Positions 1-7,983 of a stretch of DNA of 54,429 bases are shown here, piece by piece; position 1 is the first letter of the stretch, and each line of letters starts with the position of its first letter. Location: assembly GCA_946402065.1 (NCBI GenBank), contig CAMIVR010000017.1, positions 1-54,429 of the forward strand. The letters run 5' to 3'. The notes below the pieces were generated by a model, which did not search any database, was not told the origin of the DNA, and worked only from the letters and a program-made list of their open reading frames with translations. The stretch is from an uncultured Brevibacillus sp. GTDB lineage: Bacteria; Bacillota; Bacilli; Brevibacillales; Brevibacillaceae. The position numbers and the translations under genes are program-made.

Positions 1-13
1 ATACTTCCACGTG

Positions 14-78
14 GCGCTGTCACTTGCGGAGTGTTCTCTTCTTGGCGATTCCCCTTGCCTCCACTGCAACAACGGTTG
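14..78 (+). repeat. Dispersed intergenic repeat, copy 1
   Basis: About 65 bp that recur nearly unchanged at 47340-47403 and, over about 48 bp, at 53410-53457. The shared core runs from TGTCACTTGCG to CGCCTCCACT and contains a small GGCGA/TCGCC-type dyad. It lies just beyond the terminator of the leftward YcdB-type gene. The similarity to copy 2 may start before this point (both have ATACT upstream), but the window edge cuts it. Function unknown. Confidence 0.85.
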
Positions 79-101
79 CTTTCCGAATATGCCAAAAAGG
101 A

Positions 102-122
102 AGACGCCCTGTCGAGGCGTCT
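102..122 (-). terminator. Rho-independent terminator of the YcdB-type gene
   Basis: Inverted repeat AGACGCC/GGCGTCT with a 7-nt loop. Read on the minus strand it is followed by a T-rich tract (TTCCTTTTTGG). It sits about 17 bp after the stop codon of the leftward gene. Confidence 0.75.
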
Positions 123-138
123 CTTTACGCTGTCTATG

Positions 139-2391
139 CTATTTCACGATCGCTTTTCCGGTAATGGCATCAATCCAGAACGACTTTGTAGCGTCCGCTT
201 CGCTGCTCATCGGTACGTAGGCGAGGATTGGCGTCTCCCGCAGATGCCCGGTCTGATCTTTGACCAGATAGGCAAGTTCGAGCGGAAGGTATTTCAAATA
301 TTCATCGACCGCTTCGTCGACCGGCACCGCTGCTGTTTTGTCAGGCAGACTCTCATCCTGGCCAGCTGCAGTCTCACCCAAGGCATCCCGTTCCCCATAC
401 ATCAAGGCCGGAGAATTTCGGAAGTAATTCGCTTTGCCTGTCGACGGGTCGACGGTTACCGTATACGCATCATCGCCGTTGGGGCCCAGCAGCGGCACGC
501 CGTCATGACTCTTGAAAAAGGCGAACTCCCAATCGCCCGATGATGTATATCCATTGCCCGGACCTGCTGCGATGACTTTGGCGAGCTGAACTTCATCGAC
601 ATCCGTATCGATGTATTTTTGCAGGAAGCGGGTGGCTTCGGCCAATGCCGCTTGCTCGCTAATGCTTTCTTTTTTGTCCACGCGCGGATAGTTTAGCTGG
701 ACGACCTGACCGGTGCGGGCGTCCGTCGTGACCCAAGTCTCTTTGCCGGCAGGCGTTTTCCAGGCGTAGGTTTTCATATTTTGACGCTCGGTTCGCTCGC
801 TGTAGGTCAGCTTGCTCAAATCGACGCCAAACTCAGCTTGCAGCAACTGGGCCGCCTCTGCCTTCGTTTTCACCACGACCGGATGCTTCGGCGGCGTCAC
901 CGGTATCGGGGTTGTCCGGTGGCTTCTGTCATAATCGATGCCGTTGCTGCCGAAACCGTACTCCATCTTTCCGCTCTTGGCGTCGATATACCAAACCGGT
1001 GACGGCGATCTGCCCATGGACCAACCTGAAACGGCCGGCGTGTACTCGAGCAAGGTGCGCGTTTCCAGTGCTTTATTTGTAGCCGGATCGCGCTTAACGA
1101 CGTAGCCCTGCTGGTATTTCAGCTTCATATTGGCAGTCAGTACTTTTTTCGCCGTTTCCTTGGACACGGCATCCGTCAATGACGGGAATGCCGATTGATC
1201 CAGTGTCGCGACGTCGCGACCGAAGTACTTGATCTCCCCTGTTCCATCAACTGAGACGCGCAGCGTGTCGCCAATGACGGGAATATCATTGACGTATCGC
1301 TGGAAGGCGGTCGGCTCGTAGTACGTCATCCTCCGATAGTTGCGGCTGTCCTCGCCGATGATTTGCTCAATGAAGCGGGTGGCTTTTTCAATCGCTATCG
1401 CGTCAGGTGCCTTGCTCATCTTCCCTTCGCTGTCTCTGTCGGCACTGTAGCTGATGAGCTCGCTTTGCTCCCCGCTGACACTGATTGAAATACGCTTGGC
1501 TGGCTGGTTGGTATCGTCAGTCTGAAACAGCATGGAGTAGCCCTGACTATGCGGCGTTTTCGCCTCAAGCCGATACGCCGTCACCGCAGGAATCGCTTCA
1601 CTGAGTGCCATCAGCGTCTTTTCCTCTCCCGCGTTCGTCCGCCCATAAGCGATGACTTGCCCGTCTGCATCCAGGCTGATGACAATACTGTCAAAGGGAT
1701 TTGGCTCATTGCGCTGTTTGCCCTGAAACAGCACTTTTGTCAGATTTTCTGACTCGTTGAACAGATCCTGTTTGCCTGTAAAGATCGACTGCAGCTGATA
1801 CGCGTTGCTCTCTTCCCCCAGAATCGCCTGTACAAATGCAGTTGCCTGTTCTTTCGCCGTTGATTCGGCGAGGTGCTTTTGCCCCCTCCGCTCATTGTAG
1901 CTGCGTTCATACGTTTGCAGCGCACCTGTCGCGGCGTCCAGCATCACGTGCACGTACCGATTGTCATCGGCAGTCAATCGCACATTCACCCGGTAGCCCT
2001 GGTTGTCTGTTGACTCAACCCGATAGTCCCTTAGCTCAGGGGCTGCCTGATACAATTTTTCCAGCCCAGCCTGTACCAGCTTGTCTACCGCTTCGCTCGA
2101 CAATGGCTTTATCTCTGTTTTTGCGGTCGACGGCTGAGCCGGCTCCTGTTTGCCCAATGCGGCGGAAACGACTTCCTGGACAACACGGAACATCGGTTGA
2201 TAACTGACCACGGCCACGACAGCGACTGCGGCAGCCGTCGAAAGAATGATCCGGTTGCGCGTTTTGCGCAGTTTTTCACCGGCAATGCGCGTGCGAATCT
2301 TTTGCTCCAGCTCTTTGGAAAAGCGGATTCCCTGCAAGTTTTTTCGATTGGCTTCGCGCACGGCCTCGCGAAACGCATTGTCTATGTCCAT
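139..2391 (-). CDS. YcdB/YcdC-domain membrane protein, putative anti-sigma factor
   Basis: A 750-residue protein: a charged cytoplasmic N-terminus (about 1-46), one transmembrane helix (about 47-65, rich in A/V), and a very long extracytoplasmic part with repeated YcdB/YcdC (PepSY-like) modules, each with patterns like 'YDAATGALQTYERSYN' or 'WYIDAKSGKMEYG'. The start follows AAGGAGGG at good spacing and overlaps the end of the upstream ECF sigma gene by 10 nt, so the two are translationally coupled. This arrangement (sigma factor, then single-span protein with a cytosolic N-terminal segment) is typical of a membrane anti-sigma factor. The role is inferred; no classical zinc-finger anti-sigma motif is visible. 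The ligand sensed by the outer modules is unknown. Confidence 0.8.
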   Translation of the reverse strand: MDIDNAFREAVREANRKNLQGIRFSKELEQKIRTRIAGEKLRKTRNRIILSTAAAVAVVAVVSYQPMFRVVQEVVSAALGKQEPAQPSTAKTEIKPLSSEAVDKLVQAGLEKLYQAAPELRDYRVESTDNQGYRVNVRLTADDNRYVHVMLDAATGALQTYERSYNERRGQKHLAESTAKEQATAFVQAILGEESNAYQLQSIFTGKQDLFNESENLTKVLFQGKQRNEPNPFDSIVISLDADGQVIAYGRTNAGEEKTLMALSEAIPAVTAYRLEAKTPHSQGYSMLFQTDDTNQPAKRISISVSGEQSELISYSADRDSEGKMSKAPDAIAIEKATRFIEQIIGEDSRNYRRMTYYEPTAFQRYVNDIPVIGDTLRVSVDGTGEIKYFGRDVATLDQSAFPSLTDAVSKETAKKVLTANMKLKYQQGYVVKRDPATNKALETRTLLEYTPAVSGWSMGRSPSPVWYIDAKSGKMEYGFGSNGIDYDRSHRTTPIPVTPPKHPVVVKTKAEAAQLLQAEFGVDLSKLTYSERTERQNMKTYAWKTPAGKETWVTTDARTGQVVQLNYPRVDKKESISEQAALAEATRFLQKYIDTDVDEVQLAKVIAAGPGNGYTSSGDWEFAFFKSHDGVPLLGPNGDDAYTVTVDPSTGKANYFRNSPALMYGERDALGETAAGQDESLPDKTAAVPVDEAVDEYLKYLPLELAYLVKDQTGHLRETPILAYVPMSSEADATKSFWIDAITGKAIVK

Positions 2392-2948
2392 GATAAGCCC
2401 TCCTTGTCTGCCAGCTTTTTAAATTGTTTACGGGCTCTGTGCAGTTTGGTCCGCACAGCGTCCTCTGTTACGCCCAACACCTGGGCCGTTTCTTTGATCG
2501 TCAAATCCTCATAGTAAAAGAGTGTGAGCACTTGCCTGTGCTGAGGAGACATCGCCATCACGATTTCCGCGATCTCCGCCTTGTCTTGCCTGGCCATGAC
2601 GATCGCTTCCAGATTGAGCGGTTCAGCCGTTTCCACAGGCTTTTCATCCTTTGCTCTGATAGTGGAAAAAATCTTGCGGAACGACCATGAGCGCAAATAC
2701 TTCTTCGATTCATTGATGGCAATCCGGTACAGCCAGGTCTTGTAGCTGCTTTCTCCGCGAAATGAGTCGAGGTAGCGGTACGCGCTGATAAACACCTCTT
2801 GCGTAATGTCTTCGGCGATCGTTCGATCCTTGACGATAAGGTAAACGAGTTGAAGGATGTTATCGCCATACTCGCTCATCAAGCCTTCGAATACGGCATC
2901 CTTCGTCGGCTTCAGCGTCAATTCGATTTCGTCGGCATTTGCATTCAC
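2382..2948 (-). CDS. ECF-type RNA polymerase sigma factor
   Basis: 188 residues with the two usual ECF domains. Region 2 lies at about residues 25-95 and includes 'ITQEVFISAYRYLDSF' and 'TWLYRIAINESKKYL'. Region 4 lies at about 125-180 and carries the helix-turn-helix segment 'LTIKETAQVLGVTEDAV'. The likely start is GTG at 2948, 8 nt after AAGGGGGTG; no ATG gives a better fit. It is first in a two-gene leftward operon and overlaps the putative anti-sigma gene by 10 nt. Such sigma factors are usually held by the partner protein and released by an envelope signal. The regulon cannot be read from the window. Confidence 0.9.
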   Translation of the reverse strand: MNANADEIELTLKPTKDAVFEGLMSEYGDNILQLVYLIVKDRTIAEDITQEVFISAYRYLDSFRGESSYKTWLYRIAINESKKYLRSWSFRKIFSTIRAKDEKPVETAEPLNLEAIVMARQDKAEIAEIVMAMSPQHRQVLTLFYYEDLTIKETAQVLGVTEDAVRTKLHRARKQFKKLADKEGLSWT

Positions 2949-3111
2949 GTTTCGTTCACCCCCTTTGTGAAGTATACATGGATTTGATCCGGCTAAGCGG
3001 GTTTTGTGACAGGAGGAGAAGAAACTTTTTACAGCTGTGCCAATGGCCCTTCACTGACAATCGTCCCCGGATCACAATTTATATAAAAAAATACAGATTA
3101 TTGCCGTTTTG

Positions 3112-3125
3112 TATAAAATTTTATA
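3112..3125. promoter_or_regulatory. AT palindrome before the DauR-like regulator
   Basis: Perfect dyad TATAAAA/TTTTATA, 21 bp before the regulator start codon. A related A/T tract with TTATATAAAAAAATA lies at about 3079-3094. A very similar dyad precedes the ornithine-cyclodeaminase-like gene at 11160-11183, so it may be an operator for the regulator (inference). It also lies where promoter elements would be. Confidence 0.4.
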
Positions 3126-3146
3126 TCATATTCATGAGGTGTTCCT

Positions 3147-3812
3147 ATGAAAAGTAACGTTCGTGCGGAAGTAATGAAATATGCTCCCATTGCAGACGCC
3201 ATTGCGCAAACGTTTGGCGAAAATTGCGAAGTTGTTCTCCACGATTTAACGACTCCGCAATCTTCCGTAATTTATACGGTAAATGGTCATGTAACGGGGA
3301 GAACGATCGGTCAATCCTTCAACCACATTATTACTCAGGTGCTTTTATCGAAAAAATTCCACAATGACGTTGTCGCCAACTACAAGAATCAGACGGAAGA
3401 CCAAAGAACGATCAAGTCAACAACCGTTCTGCTGCGCGATGCGCAGGGCAAAGCCATCGGCGCCCTCTGCATCAATTACGATATAGAGCCGATTCAGCAA
3501 TTTCAAAAATTGTTGGGTAGCCTGGCGAATGTGGAGGAAGAGACAGTCAAAGAGGAAGTCGAGCTGTTCGGGAATGTCCAGGAAATTGCCGATACGCTGA
3601 TCCAGCAAATCATTGGACAGAGCAATGTCGAGAAAATGGACAGGGCAAAAAAGCTTGAAATCGTGGCGTTTATGGATGAAAAAGGAGTGTTTTTGATCAA
3701 GGGTGCTATCGACAAGGTAGCCGAAGCGCTTCAAGTATCAAAAGTAACCATTTACAGCTACCTTGACGAGATTCGCAGCGGAGAAGGAAAAGATACGTTA
3801 TTGGATCGCTAA
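3147..3812 (+). CDS. DauR/YheO-family transcriptional regulator (PAS-like + HTH)
   Basis: 221 residues. The N-terminal YheO/PAS-like domain (about 8-120) starts with the family-typical 'YAPIADAIAQTFGENCEVVLHD' segment region and contains 'RDAQGKAIGALCINYD'. A C-terminal helix-turn-helix lies at about 175-215 ('EALQVSKVTIYSYLDEI'). Family members such as P. aeruginosa DauR repress D-arginine catabolism genes, among them dauB of the ornithine-cyclodeaminase superfamily. An enzyme of that superfamily is encoded in this locus at 11248. RBS GAGGTG, 5 nt before ATG. The gene converges on the catabolic operon, so it is the natural candidate for its regulator; the ligand is unknown. Confidence 0.85.
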   Translation: MKSNVRAEVMKYAPIADAIAQTFGENCEVVLHDLTTPQSSVIYTVNGHVTGRTIGQSFNHIITQVLLSKKFHNDVVANYKNQTEDQRTIKSTTVLLRDAQGKAIGALCINYDIEPIQQFQKLLGSLANVEEETVKEEVELFGNVQEIADTLIQQIIGQSNVEKMDRAKKLEIVAFMDEKGVFLIKGAIDKVAEALQVSKVTIYSYLDEIRSGEGKDTLLDR

Positions 3813-3858
3813 AGGGGGACGTACATGCCACATCGAACATTACGGCCCAACGATGAAT

Positions 3859-3916
3859 ATCCCTCCTGCGCAACAGTATGGATTGCCGCCTTACTGCAAG
3901 CTCAGGAGGGATTTTT
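3859..3916 (+). terminator. Terminator after the DauR-like gene
   Basis: Stem ATCCCTCCTG/CAGGAGGGAT separated by about 34 nt and followed by TTTTTT on the plus strand. The long loop holds an inner CAGTA/TACTG stem. Orientation fits termination of the rightward regulator before it runs into the leftward operon. Confidence 0.7.
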
Positions 3917-3980
3917 TCATGGACGCCTGCCCGTACAGCGCCCTTCTCATGTTGTAGAACGAACTCACTGTCACATCACG

Positions 3981-5630
3981 TCATTCTTTTACCCAGATGT
4001 CGTTGAGCATTAGATTGCCTTGATCGAGCTTTACACCCACGATCCGTTTATTGACAAGGTCGTACTTTTTCTCCGAATAAAGCGGGATCATGTAGGCTTG
4101 ATCGACCACGATCTTTTGAATTTCTTCGTAGATTTTTTGCCTTGCTCCCTTCTCCATCGTCGTGCGTCCTTTTTCCAAAAGAGCATCGAGCTGTTTATTG
4201 TTGACACGGGCGAAGTTAAAGCCGCCTATCTGACTGGAATGCAGCAGCAAGTAGAGGATATCGGGGTCGTGAGCTCCGTACTCCAGCTTGAACAGATCAA
4301 ACTTGCCGTTTGTCGCCATATCGATGGCAGTGGCATGTTCCACGGTCTCAATCCGGATATCTGCCCCGATCTCCTTGAGCATATTCTGGATTAGGGAATT
4401 TCCCGGAGTGGCTTGCGATACCAGCAGAGTCAGCTGAAGCTTTTTCCCGTCCTTTTCCCTGACTCCTTGGGCAGTTTCCTGCCATCCGGCTGCATCCAGC
4501 AGTTTTTTCGCTTCGTCCAGATTGTATTTGTAGGCGTATTGTTCGATGGACGAATCGTAGCCGAAGATCGACGCTGGCAGCGGCCCATTTGCCGGTATTC
4601 CTTCTCCTTGAAGTTCCGCCTGGATGATCGCTTCTTTATTCATCGCCAGATTGAACGCCTTGCGGACATTGACATCTTTCAGAATGTCGTTCTCAGTGTT
4701 CTGGACCATAAAAGAAATCCCCGATTTCAAATAATCCAGCAGGATAAACTTGTCATGATTCTTGTACTTCTTCGCATCTTTTGGCGGGATTCCCCTGGCT
4801 ATGTCAATCGAACCGCTCTCAACCGCAGCCATCTGCGCTTGCGGGTCCTTGATAAACCTGAAGACGAGCTTGTCCGGTCTTGCCGGCCCCTGATTTTCCA
4901 GAACGGGGACTGCCCAATGAAATGCTTCGTTTCGCACAAGCGTAATGGACTCACCTGTCTTCCAGCTTTCAAACTTCCACTGTCCGACTCCTACCGGGCT
5001 TCTGCCAAACTCTTTTCCCAACTTTCCGATCGCGTCAGTTGATAAGGGCTGCAAGGTATCCGGAGAGGACAAATAGTAAAGCAGGGTGGCAGACGGCTCT
5101 TTTAGCTCCAGAATCAGTGTCCTGTCGTCGGGAGCAGAAACGCTTTTGACGGCACTCAAATCGTTTCCCGCCGGCGAGGCAGCCATATCGGGCGCCAGTG
5201 CGCGATCAAAGGTTTCCTTGTATACTTTTGCTGTCAAGGGGGTCCCATCGTGAAAGGTTATTCCCGAACGGAGGATGAACTTCAAGGTTTTCCCATCTTC
5301 AGAAACGGTATACGATTCGGCCAGGTAAGGTTTTACCTCCCGTGTTTGCGGATCCTCATACAACAGGGAACCGCCCATCAGCGAACCGATAAATTGACCT
5401 TCCGATACAGATGATTTTTGCACATCCAAAGTATCGGGTTCCTTTTTCACGCCGATCGTTACTGTTCCGCCCTTTCTCGGTTCTGATTCGCTCGCTTTCT
5501 GTCCGGTCTCATTTCCATTCGGCGATGAAGCTGGCGAGGCGCTGCAGCCAATCACCAGGACCAGCAGCAAACAAATAATCATACTATATGCATATGCGAC
5601 GCCCTTACTCTTCTGTGCAGTTCTAAACAT
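3981..5630 (-). CDS. Oligopeptide/dipeptide ABC transporter substrate-binding lipoprotein
   Basis: About 549 residues of the SBP_bac_5 (OppA/DppA) family. The N-terminus is a lipoprotein signal: a hydrophobic helix ending in the lipobox LVIGC, then a Ser/Pro/Asn-rich linker. The family segment 'YLAESYTVSEDGKTLKF' follows, and 'VRKAFNLAMNKEAI' lies mid-protein. The start is placed at the second Met (5630), since GGGGGG is 6 nt upstream of it; the ATG at 5636 touches that site. It is the last gene of the leftward catabolic operon, 36 bp after the dehydratase gene. No permease or ATPase genes are nearby, so it must work with transporter parts encoded elsewhere or act as a scavenging receptor. 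Confidence 0.88.
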   Translation of the reverse strand: MFRTAQKSKGVAYAYSMIICLLLVLVIGCSASPASSPNGNETGQKASESEPRKGGTVTIGVKKEPDTLDVQKSSVSEGQFIGSLMGGSLLYEDPQTREVKPYLAESYTVSEDGKTLKFILRSGITFHDGTPLTAKVYKETFDRALAPDMAASPAGNDLSAVKSVSAPDDRTLILELKEPSATLLYYLSSPDTLQPLSTDAIGKLGKEFGRSPVGVGQWKFESWKTGESITLVRNEAFHWAVPVLENQGPARPDKLVFRFIKDPQAQMAAVESGSIDIARGIPPKDAKKYKNHDKFILLDYLKSGISFMVQNTENDILKDVNVRKAFNLAMNKEAIIQAELQGEGIPANGPLPASIFGYDSSIEQYAYKYNLDEAKKLLDAAGWQETAQGVREKDGKKLQLTLLVSQATPGNSLIQNMLKEIGADIRIETVEHATAIDMATNGKFDLFKLEYGAHDPDILYLLLHSSQIGGFNFARVNNKQLDALLEKGRTTMEKGARQKIYEEIQKIVVDQAYMIPLYSEKKYDLVNKRIVGVKLDQGNLMLNDIWVKE

Positions 5631-5672
5631 ATACATCCCCCCTTATCGGTTCAATCTACCATCGGCAGTTTT

Positions 5673-6635
5673 TCAGGTATACTTCTCAATCAAGGAAGCG
5701 AATAATTTCATGTTTGCATTACCGCCGCTGACCATCACGGCAACCTTTTTCCCCGCGAGCGAGGTCTTGTTAAAAACCATTGCAGCCAGGGCAGCCGCTC
5801 CTGACGGTTCCACGACGAGCTTTGCCCGCTCGGCAATGATCGCTACTGCTTTGGCGATCTCTTCTTCCGATACAAGAACCATTGCGTCGACGTACTTCTG
5901 CGTGTGTTCAAACGTGATTTCACCCGGTTTTTTGGCCATCAGCCCATCTGCGATCGTGTCTACCTTTTCGACCTCGACCGGTCTGCCAGCCTTGAGCGAT
6001 TCATACATCGCCATCGCGCCCTCTGTGTTCACGCCAATCACTTGAGTGGCCGGGCTGAGCTGCTTGATCGCTGCAGCTATCCCTGCGATTAGTCCGCCCC
6101 CGCTAACGGGTACGATGACGGCATCAACGGAAGGCAGCTCTTCGATAATCTCCAGGCCGATCGTTCCTTGCCCGGCAATCGTGAACCTGTCGTCAAAGGG
6201 ATGGACCATGGCCAATCCCTCTGTCTGGTTGAGTTCGCGCGCTTTTTCGTACATCGTGATCGACGTTGCTCCGCCGTCGACCACTCTGGCGCCGTATCCG
6301 ACAATCGCGTTGCGTTTGCTCGGCACAGGATTCGTCGGCATGACCACCGTGGCCGGAACACCCAGCAGCTTGGCGGCATAGGCTGTCCCCGCACCGTGAT
6401 TGCCTGCGGAAAATGCGACTACGCCGCGACGCTGCTCCTCTTTTGAGAGATTAAAAATTTTGTTGTACGCCCCGCGAATTTTAAAAGAGCCCGTCTTTTG
6501 CAAATTCTCGGGTTTTAGGTAAATTTCATTGCCTGCCATCGTGCTGAACGTCTTCGAATACTGCAGAGGGGTCGGCTGAATAATCGTGGTTAACGTACTC
6601 TGCGCTTGCTTGATTTCTTCCAACGTTACGTACAT
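5673..6635 (-). CDS. Threonine/serine dehydratase-like PLP enzyme
   Basis: 320 residues of fold-type II PLP enzymes. The Schiff-base lysine is K52 in 'GSFKIRGAYNK'; the phosphate-binding glycine loop is 'PVSGGGLIAGI' and a C-terminal 'VMVSGGNANM' closes the cofactor site. There is no C-terminal ACT domain, so it resembles the catabolic (TdcB-type) or substrate-specialised forms, not the isoleucine-feedback biosynthetic IlvA. It starts directly after the stop of the RidA gene; RidA proteins hydrolyse the enamine products of such dehydratases, so the pairing is meaningful. The substrate could be threonine, serine or a hydroxy-amino acid such as those used by EutB in hydroxyectoine breakdown; the sequence does not decide. 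Confidence 0.88.
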   Translation of the reverse strand: MYVTLEEIKQAQSTLTTIIQPTPLQYSKTFSTMAGNEIYLKPENLQKTGSFKIRGAYNKIFNLSKEEQRRGVVAFSAGNHGAGTAYAAKLLGVPATVVMPTNPVPSKRNAIVGYGARVVDGGATSITMYEKARELNQTEGLAMVHPFDDRFTIAGQGTIGLEIIEELPSVDAVIVPVSGGGLIAGIAAAIKQLSPATQVIGVNTEGAMAMYESLKAGRPVEVEKVDTIADGLMAKKPGEITFEHTQKYVDAMVLVSEEEIAKAVAIIAERAKLVVEPSGAAALAAMVFNKTSLAGKKVAVMVSGGNANMKLFASLIEKYT

Positions 6636-7115
6636 TTACGAATCACTCCCCGCCGGTTTTAATTGGACGATCATTTCAATTTCAATAGGAATGTTCATGG
6701 GAAGGACGGATGTCCCCAACGCAGATCGCGTGTGTTTCCCTCTGTCGCCGAAAATCTCGACCAATAGATCGGAAGCCCCGTTGATTACCTGTGGTTGGTT
6801 GAAAAAATCAAGCGTACTGTTCACCAGTCCAAGTACCTTGACAATCCGCTCAATCCGGTCCAGCTCACCTATGTGCCCCTTGATCATGCTGAGCAAGTTG
6901 AGCACGGTCACTCGGGAAGCCTCATACCCTTGCTCAAGAGTAACCTCTGCACCTAATCTCCCGGTAAATAGAGGCTTTCCGTTTACAAAACAACTCGCGC
7001 CCGACGTGTACAAAAGATCCCCAACCTGCAGACAAGTGACGTAATTCGCCATCGGCGGAGGCGTTGGCGGGAGGGCAAGCCCCAGCTCTGCCAATCTCTG
7101 CTCAATTGCTCCCAT
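6636..7115 (-). CDS. RidA family (YjgF/YER057c/UK114) enamine/imine deaminase
   Basis: 159 residues, of the longer RidA subfamily ('NYVTCLQVGDLLYTSGASC', 'GYEASRVTVLNLLSMIKGHI', 'RSALGTSVLPMNIPIEIEM'). The start is taken at 7115, where AAAGGAGGGG lies 6 nt upstream; the open frame extends further up without a ribosome site. It overlaps the end of the hydrolase gene by 14 nt and abuts the dehydratase gene. RidA proteins hydrolyse reactive 2-aminoacrylate or 2-aminocrotonate released by PLP dehydratases, giving the 2-keto acid and ammonia and protecting other PLP enzymes. In this operon it most likely serves the adjacent dehydratase. Confidence 0.9.
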   Translation of the reverse strand: MGAIEQRLAELGLALPPTPPPMANYVTCLQVGDLLYTSGASCFVNGKPLFTGRLGAEVTLEQGYEASRVTVLNLLSMIKGHIGELDRIERIVKVLGLVNSTLDFFNQPQVINGASDLLVEIFGDRGKHTRSALGTSVLPMNIPIEIEMIVQLKPAGSDS

Positions 7116-7968
7116 GTGCAACCCCTCCTTTCGCAAACACTTCCGCCAGAAACTGCCGTACTACTCGGTAGAACTTCTCCGGCTCTTCTCTTTGCGGGGA
7201 GTGTCCGCTATGTTCAAACACAACCAGACGACTGTTCGGCACTTCACGGGCGATTTCCTCCGATGCGGCCAGCGGCGTAATCCAATCGTGCCGGCCACAC
7301 AGAATCAGCATCGGCACCTGAATGGTTTTCAGGCGATCGACGAGGTTAAATGCCGGGATATTTTTGGCATACACCCAGTTGTGGGTTTCGTGATGGACCT
7401 TGACGCCTTTCAGGCGTGCTTCCAGCATTTCCGGATCCGACGTGACGAAGTACAACGGCTGAATCGCCTTGTACATTTGCAGGAACTCTTCGTCACTGCG
7501 CGTCTGCCCGCCAAACAGCCGGTCCAGCATCTCCGCATCGACACCAGGCAAGCCGCTTTTCAATGCCCGCTCTTTGGCTGTGTTGTTGTAAGCATTGGAC
7601 GCCGCTGTGTCGCGCAGTATGATCCCCGCCAGATTTTGCGGGTATTTCAAGGCGTATTCCAGCGCCAGAAAACCGCCGTACGAGCTTCCCGTGAGGACAA
7701 TTTTGCCTAGTCCCAGCTGCTGACGGAGTTCTTCCGTGTCCGCGATAAACTGCTCATGGCTGTAAGGAGCTGCATCTTCCGAATCGCCATTCCCCCGCTG
7801 ATCGTAGGAAACCACGCGGTAGCCTTCAGAAGCGAATACGCTGAATGCAGCCACATCGCCATGGCGTGACCCTAATCCGATTCCGCCGTGAAGCGTGACG
7901 ATGGCCGGCCCTTCCCCCTGGTCCTCGACGTGCAGCTTGACGCCATTGACTGTCAAAACGTTTAACAT
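7102..7968 (-). CDS. Alpha/beta hydrolase, proline iminopeptidase-like
   Basis: 288 residues with the alpha/beta hydrolase pattern: oxyanion segment 'TLHGGIGLGS', nucleophile elbow G-S-S-Y-G (Ser96), acidic residue in 'CGRHDWITP' and catalytic His in 'EHSGHSPQ'. The short cap is like that of proline iminopeptidases, which release an N-terminal residue (usually proline) from small peptides. RBS AGGAGGGG sits 6 nt before ATG. No signal peptide, so it is cytosolic. It is third in the leftward operon, 15 bp after the serine hydrolase gene. Amidase or esterase activity on another small amide is equally possible. Confidence 0.82.
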   Translation of the reverse strand: MLNVLTVNGVKLHVEDQGEGPAIVTLHGGIGLGSRHGDVAAFSVFASEGYRVVSYDQRGNGDSEDAAPYSHEQFIADTEELRQQLGLGKIVLTGSSYGGFLALEYALKYPQNLAGIILRDTAASNAYNNTAKERALKSGLPGVDAEMLDRLFGGQTRSDEEFLQMYKAIQPLYFVTSDPEMLEARLKGVKVHHETHNWVYAKNIPAFNLVDRLKTIQVPMLILCGRHDWITPLAASEEIAREVPNSRLVVFEHSGHSPQREEPEKFYRVVRQFLAEVFAKGGVAHGSN

Positions 7969-7983
7969 GCCTGTCCCCTCCTG

